Part shown: in pieces, positions 57,701 through 64,000 of the stretch
Layout of the letters: each line of letters begins with the position of its first letter
Position numbering within the stretch: position 1 is the first letter of the stretch
NCBI GenBank assembly: GCA_037975125.1
Contig: CM075860.1
Location: 18,088,983 to 18,152,982 of the forward strand
Length of the DNA stretch: 64,000 nucleotides
Source of the DNA: Latrodectus hesperus
Taxonomy: Eukaryota > Arthropoda > Arachnida > Araneae > Theridiidae
Reading direction: 5' to 3'
Position numbers and translations under genes: made by a program
Notes under the pieces: generated by a model
The model's database searches: none
Told to the model about the DNA's origin: nothing
What the model saw: the letters and a program-made list of their open reading frames with translations, nothing else

Positions 57701-57999
57701 TTTTTTTCCTTTTGATTTATTGTAGAATTTTAATAAAATTGTTGAGGAAGTTTTTTGTTCCAGAATTCTTATTCAGTTTAAGTTACCAAGTACACTTGAG
57801 TGTAAAACTTAATCAATTACGTACATTTTAAGTAGATTGTCATACACAGGAAATTTCAGAAAAAGGGATTCTTGTGATCTGTACACAAAACATGCAAATC
57901 AATAGAAAGGGCATGCGTATGCACATGTTAAGAACAAAACCTCACAAGCGATGACCGAGTACGCAAAAAATTCTTCAAGTACATGTACTTTCGGGAAAT
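54746..57999. other. AT-rich sequence, nothing recognised
   Basis: About 3.2 kb. An 85-aa minus-strand frame (54900-55157) has no motif. A small AATAATGAAG hairpin lies near 56800-56835. No gene is called. Confidence 0.5.
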
Positions 58000-58735
58000 A
58001 TGGCTAAAAGAAATTACTTGGAAGACTTCACACGTGAAAGAATGACCAGAAAGTTGGAGGAGGGCCGTAGTGGGATCATAGTAGTTGAAGAGTTCAGAAT
58101 TAAGGAGCACGAAGACCGGACATATCATTAATGTAGTCACATTCTCTTTATGAATGAGAGTCGTTTCAGTACCGTAAGTGACTCTCAATACCAGTTGATT
58201 TAATGAGAGGTCGGTACACGGTTTTATTCCAGTAACATCCTGGAAAGAGACCGTTACGTTGGTTCTAGAATTGTCGTCTGGGGAAACATTATGCTGAACG
58301 AGCGGACTGATCTCCACAAGTGAGGCTCTATAGACAGAAGTAGCTATTATAAGAAGATAATTCTTTCTCATGTACGACTTTTCCAAGGTGCAATCGAAAC
58401 AGATCTCTTTTTTATGGAGGACTCCTGTTTTTTGTGGATTCTCCTCAAATGATTCCTCCTGTTCAGCAATTAATGGAAAAAAGAAGATATTAGTCCAATG
58501 GACTAGCCAGCATACCACCCTGTTTTAAATCCATTAGAACATGTGTGGGGTAATTTGGAGATATGCCTTGTGGCACGATTACATCCTCCGTGAAGCATCC
58601 AACAACTGAAACAGATGCTGATTGGGGAATGGGCATTCTTACCTCAAGAACTGTTGGACAATTTGATGTCGTGTATAGAGTGATGGTGCGAAGCAACTAT
58701 AGCAGTAATGGAGGGCACATTCCACACTATTAACC
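58000..58735 (+). pseudogene. Tc1-like transposase, internally deleted and decayed
   Basis: Starts at ATG 58000: MAKRNYLEDFTRERMTRKLE, EGRSGII, the Tc1 N-terminal helix-turn-helix region, with a stop after about 44 codons. It jumps to MNESRFSTVSDSQYQLI, ERGTRFYSSNILERD, YVGSRIVVWGNIML, and HVRLFQGAIETD. It then continues PMD-stop-PAYHPVLNPLEHVWGNL, LHPP, QQLKQMLIGEWAFLPQELLD and EATIAVMEG. About 100 residues between the DNA-binding and catalytic parts are missing. All three catalytic acids look lost: N replaces D in DESRF, the DDNARPH block is scrambled, and V replaces the last acid in SPDLNP. Stops are frequent. The 196-aa minus-strand frame at 57928-58518 and the 68-aa one at 58490-58696 are antisense shadows of this relic. 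Confidence 0.82.
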
Positions 58736-58922
58736 ATTTGCTTCCAATATTAAATTTCATATTTCTCAAATGATTTCTCGGTGGAGTTGTGTAAAAAACC
58801 TATTACTTAAGTTTTGAGTACCGGTGTATGAAAAAAATGACTGGTATATGCATTTTAAGTTTTTTAAAAGTTTAGAAGCAACTGTGTATTTAAATTGTAA
58901 AACTGTTTGTTGGTTTTAAAAA
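58736..58922. other. Downstream flank of the Tc1 relic
   Basis: May contain the right end of the Tc1 element. I could not match an inverted repeat on the left side. Confidence 0.3.
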
Positions 58923-59293
58923 TACTAGATTAATGGTTGGTTGGTGTCTTGTCCATGGGAAGAACTAAATATAACCATGAGTGTGCAGAACACAGCTGGC
59001 TATCTCTTTAATGTTTTTGGAGTATAGACACTTTTCTATGTCGAGCAGGAGGAATTCCCAGAGCTGAGCCAGATATCTTAAAACGGCAGGGCAGTCAAAA
59101 ATGTGTCCTGGTATTAGTGAAATATTTTTGAAATTAATGCAGAAATGGCTGGTTCTGCTGCCATCTTTCAGGATCTTCATATCTTAATAGTGACCAGTTT
59201 TAAGGCAAGTGATAGTTTTAGTAAGGTCTGTATATGCGTTTATATCACAAAACTGTGAGATTAATATACAACAGATTAAAGTACTAGATTAAT
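58923..59293 (-). mobile_element. 5'-truncated LINE 3' end with 12-bp TSD
   Basis: The element is 58935-59281, flanked by perfect TACTAGATTAAT at 58923-58934 and 59282-59293. On the minus strand a 71-aa frame (58965-59180) reads MKILKDGSRTSHFCINFKN, SLIPGHIFDCPAVLRYLAQL, ASCVLHTHGYI-stop. The HIFDCPA block is the C-terminal zinc region of a LINE ORF2, with the expected first cysteines partly lost (C-x-N-F for C-x2-C). A 3'-UTR of only about 20-30 nt and a CACCAACCAACC tail follow. The tail unit matches the full-length LINE, but the protein end differs, so this is another lineage. Confidence 0.85.
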
Positions 59294-61743
59294 ATAAATG
59301 AAAACTAGGCTAATATCAATTACTTTCTGTGATTAATAAAGATATCTATTTCACTTAAATTTGCAAAATTTGTTGTTAAAATATCTGGGTTTATGTTGAA
59401 TAAATACATACTTAGAAGTTCAGTTGAAATAATATACATTTCTAAAAATGATTTCTTTAAGACTGATTAGAAATTTTCACGAATAACCATTTTATTCATT
59501 GTTTATCATAAATGCAGTAAAATGTTGAGTACTATTTTAATGCCTAAGGTATGAATTTTAAATTTTATTTTGAGGATATCTTCTAGTTTTTATTTATTTT
59601 TAAAGCCTATAAACTTACTAACATTTTCAAGAAAATCCATGAATGCTTTGATCTTTACTCCTGGAATACTTACTTTTCACTAGACTGCATCTAAAAATAT
59701 TAAGAAATTTTGAAATTTTTACAGCTGTATGCTTCTTTATGAATTAGACAAGGATAAAGTTATGTAACCAAAAATTCAACAGGTGAAATATAATCTAAGC
59801 ATTCTTTAACAAATGTAAAACCTTTTATAGAATTGTCAGCAAGTTTTAAATCCTCTTACATTGAAAAATGAAAGCAGCTTTACCCAATCCGGATTTAAAA
59901 CTAGTTGACGTTTACTTATTCCCTTAAAAGTCACAAGAAATGACAAAATGATATTTCTCTAAGAAGTTGGTAAAGAATAACATTTTTAGAGAGAAGCAAA
60001 GTATGGATTTTATTACATTACATTTGTGTTTTCTCGAAAGAAAGGTTAAAATCAACTTAAGATATAAAAGAAAAGTACTTTTGTGTTTTTTTCTGTAACA
60101 GTTGAGAACAGATTATGAGTGATCAAAAATGGAATCTGAGATTTCGTTCGTTCTAAAAAATGCTCTTAACATAAGATTAAACTTTTTATATTAAGACGCG
60201 GTTAAAAAACAGTTTTCTTGAATAGTTTCATTTCGAGAAATATTTTATCTTTTAAGAAAACTTATAAAATTCAATGTGAATAAATGAAATGAAACCCTCC
60301 TACATTTCTATTAAGTTTCAAATGGTTATTTTCATTGGCGATTATATAGATTCATTGGATTTAAATCAATTACCAAATTGGATATTAGAAAGAATATGTG
60401 ATTAACAACACAGTATAATATTTAACGAATTTTACATGCCATTAGTTACTTTAATTTTTCTGTCAAAACAGGTATTAAGTTTATTTGGTATCACATATTT
60501 TTTCATTCTATTTGAATATTTTCCTATTTGTTAATTTATAGATGGCCTTGATCACAATATGTACCAGAAAGTATTTATTCAGTGTGTGTACCTACCATTA
60601 AAAATCTACTTCAATACTGTGTCGAAGTTAACTGAGAGGTCTGCCAGCTCTTGAATAGTATTCATCATTTGAATATGACTAAAAGTTAAGAGGTGATTGC
60701 CTGAATTATATGGCGTAATTTTTACTTTTCCATCTCACTGGAGCTTCATTATGAGCTAATTTAATTGCATGAGATAAAATCTTCAAATCTGTTTAGTCAA
60801 TTAGTATGATAAAGTTATTTTATTATATATAAACTCCAGTAGATGATATAAGAAGCTGTTTCATTGTTAGTAGAAAATGACGAAAAATTACTCCACTATC
60901 CACCAATAAATTAAGTAATTACATTTGCTTTAGATGGTAATTAATTTGGTATTTGGAAAACTAAGTGGTGTGTCAAAGTAAGAAGTTTTCAAACTAAAAT
61001 ATCATATTTGATACATATAGTATTAATATTGATGATCCAGTAACAATGACTGCCTTGTAAAAAAAATCTTTACTTAAGTAACGCGAACCAGTTATTTCTA
61101 ATCTTAAGTAAACAACTTGATCTCTCTCTCTTCAACATTTTATTTAATTCACTTATTAAAAGATTCATTGTTAATTAATAGTTTGAAATACAGCTGTTTA
61201 AACGTTTCAGTAATTTTCTTGCTTTCTCAAAAATTATAAGGGAAAATGTTTTACTTTATAAATCAAACTTTTTCAGTAATATATTTATTTTATTTTCATT
61301 GATAGAATAAAGAGAAACATTATTTTAATTTCTTTATTCAAAACCAGAAATTACTTTAACATAAAGAGGACATTACTTTAGAAGTTAAAAATAAAAATCA
61401 TTAAAAGGTAGCAAGATAAAAAAAAGGCTCATAATGCAAATTAAACTACAGTTTTGAACAGTTATTCAAAAATTATTTTTGTTGTAATGATATTTTAATT
61501 ATTTAGCAATATTAGAGAATTTCAAAGAAAATTAATATCGCAATATAATATTGGACAAATTTTATTTTGATTTTCCACAAATAAAAATTTCGCATGCAAC
61601 ATTAGTTCTTTCTTAACAACATTTAATGTATTGTTGTTATTTATAAATTTAACTCTTTTCTTATGCTTAACTATATACACAAATGTGCAAAACAATTTAA
61701 ACAAGTTATCTGTAAATTGTATAGAATTATTGAATTTGAAATG

Positions 61744-61745
<2 letters not shown>
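59294..61745. other. AT-rich sequence, nothing recognised
   Basis: About 2.4 kb with no supportable gene, RNA or repeat. Confidence 0.5.

Positions 61746-61819
<74 letters not shown>
61746..61819. repeat. (TA)n microsatellite, about 74 bp
   Basis: Perfect TA array. The three frames of 88-100 aa crossing it have Tyr-Ile repeats from the array and AT-rich flanks with no motif. Confidence 0.95.
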
Positions 61820-61822
<3 letters not shown>

Positions 61823-64000
61823 AATGCACAAACTATAGAGTTTCATTCAAATATGATACATTTAGTGGTTATGAAGCATATGAAAAAAATAAAAAAGTGA
61901 GAAGAGAGGGAGAGGATATCAAAAAATAAAACATTCCATTAAAAATTAAATTAATTCTAAGAAATATTCTAGTGATTCAGTTGAAACCATATTTTATGAA
62001 ATTTGTAGTTTAGTTGCACTTTTTATCAAAGAATCTAAAATAAATTATTAAGTTTATTTGCAATTTGTAGCATTATTCATTCATGATTTATAAAATATAA
62101 TATAATGCTGCTACTTTACATCTTTTTTATAGAAGCATATTTGATTCATATTGATTCTTCAAAACTTTATAACATTTTCTTAGAGATGAATTTGGAAATA
62201 TAACTTTTACTAGTTAATATCTTTTTCTTTTAAATTAATAACAAAATAAAACTGAATTTAATAATAGATTTCTGCAACAATGCAAATGTATCCATGTCTT
62301 CAGAGATAAAAGGCTAATTTTTGCTGATATTAAATTTTGTAGTTTTCTTTTTAATGCTATAAAATATATACAAGATTCCTTCATGGAAGATAAATAATAA
62401 ATTTTCTGTTAATGAAAATTGATAGAAATATATTAAACCGCTTATGGAAATTAGAAATAACTGACTGAATTTTAAGTTTTTTTTTATTAATTCCCTACAT
62501 CTAATTTGAAAATTAAATACATAAGGATTTTTTCGTAAAAAAACATTCAGGTGACTATGCTGTCTTTGAAAAGAGCATGACTTATTTTCAAATGTTTGCT
62601 CTGAAAATATAATATCCTTAATTTATTATTATTAAGAGATTCGACCACTCTTAAAATATTCACATATTACTATGAAAATCAAATATATTTTGCTGATTGA
62701 TTAGAAGCCATAATCTTATAACTCGATATGCCAGATTGTTAGAAGTCATTTATATTCATTAATTAGAAAAAGAACTAAGCACCAAATTTTAAGCTGTATG
62801 GTCCACTGACTTAAGGTAACAAAAATTATGTCGTCCTCATGAAACAATGAGGGGATGAAAAATCTATAGAAAATTTTGCAAATTCCACTTCGTGAGCTAT
62901 GTTTTTGTGAGCTTGCCAATTGTGAGTTTTGTGAAGCCTGTGGCTATATTTTCTTTGCCGTGTCAGCTGCTTGAAGCAGAGCAGCAGAGGCGCATTAAGA
63001 GGAACCATTAAATATCCTCTAGTGCTAATGGCTTAATGCCAGCCATGTGTTATTCCAATATCTGTTCTTCTCTTACGCTTGACAGAAATGGACAGTATAA
63101 CTTATTTTTTAGCTTGAGTGGATTACGATTGTTGTTCTTAAGAGGAATGTTGTTCATCTTTTATTTATGCAGCGTTAAACTATTTTAATTTTATTTATTC
63201 GATAACATTTTCAAGAGTATGCAAATTGAGGTGATTTGTTAAAGATGAATAACAGAGGTGATTTATTAGTGAGAAATTAGACTTTAAAACTACATAATAG
63301 TTGGTTTCTTCTATTTAGTTACCAAGCATTTTGTATTAAGAAATCTTTTATACGAAATTCTATTGAAGACTTCTTGAAATGTTTATTGTGTCTGGTATAA
63401 AATTTATAAATTGAATTAGAGTGAACCGATAATGGATCATCAACTAAAAATGGCAATAGAAAATGCAAAATGTATAAACTATTCGTTAAAGTTCTAGGGT
63501 ATTAACAGTTCTCTAAGTTTTAAATAAATTTACTTGCTCTAAAGATAAAAAAATGGAGAAAAATGTTTCACTTATTGATTCTATTAGTTTAACATTGAAC
63601 AATCACCCTTTAATTTTACTAACTAAGGTTATGCTTTATTAAGGATAAACATAATGTAATTATCAAAATATAAATGCTTTTCACGATGAATAAATTTGAT
63701 TTTTGCTTTGAAATTGCGTGTAATAACAGATTATTATATTAATTGCCTATTCAACTGCAGAACTTTTTTTATCTGGGTCAGGATGTCTATATGATAAGAA
63801 AAAACTTATCTAAACTTTTCTTTATAATGAGATAACGTGCACAATAAGATTAATATCCAGTTCTAATGAGGGATGTAAAAACTGTTATAAAATATAACTC
63901 ATAAAATTCAAATTAGGTTAATGATACTGATTTGGATAATTTGGCTCATTTTCAATACATAATAAAGAATCAAGCCACTAACTTAATAAGAAAAAGTATC
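61820..64000. other. AT-rich sequence, nothing firm
   Basis: The part 62815-63070 is somewhat less AT-rich and gives a 60-aa minus-strand frame (62826-63008) that I do not recognise. The rest is plain AT-rich DNA to the window end. Confidence 0.4.

Overview
This 64-kb window is AT-rich and looks like arthropod nuclear DNA, most likely from a spider. That is an inference from base composition, long (TA)n microsatellites, tRNA-derived SINEs, several non-LTR (LINE) retrotransposon lineages and Tc1/mariner transposase remains of kinds I associate with arachnid genomes. No convincing host protein-coding gene is visible. The window could be intergenic or lie inside a very large intron. The only host-like regulatory candidate is a GC-richer, CRE-containing island at about 12.78-13.07 kb.

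The centrepiece is an apparently complete LINE on the minus strand (44623-50238). A perfect 14-bp target-site duplication (TSD) flanks it. Its gag-like ORF1 has three CCHC knuckles, and its ORF2 carries endonuclease, reverse transcriptase, RNase H and a C-terminal zinc motif; both are unbroken. ORF2 has no AUG before its endonuclease motif and overlaps the end of ORF1 in the -1 frame. The 3' end has a hairpin and a (CCAA)n tail. A 58-bp 5'-truncated copy of that 3' end, with its own perfect 14-bp TSD, sits at 11295-11352.

Other mobile DNA, left to right: a tRNA-like SINE relic (10.85 kb); a foldback palindrome (13.65-13.86 kb); decayed LINE ORF2 ends at 17.1, 24.5-25.2, 25.4-26.2, 37.3, 42.7-43.0 and 58.9-59.3 kb; a mariner-like element with matching ~303-bp terminal inverted repeats inserted in a TA microsatellite (22160-24092) and carrying a broken transposase; SINE families A (31.5 and 53.5 kb), B (21.0, 29.4, 34.1, 40.2 and 50.3 kb) and C (26.6 kb); an unclassified repeat D (33.75 and 40.6 kb); an internally deleted LINE that keeps both ends and a perfect 13-bp TSD (41778-42602); and a decayed, internally deleted Tc1 transposase (58.0-58.7 kb).

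Non-coding structure includes seven (TA)n arrays, a 40-bp minisatellite with a five-unit (200-bp) higher-order period (52.86-53.34 kb), a 236-bp tandem duplication (35.88-36.34 kb), shorter tandem repeats and several hairpins. The remaining sequence is AT-rich and shows nothing I can identify. Most other open frames are low-complexity, antisense to the elements above, or too short and AT-rich to support.
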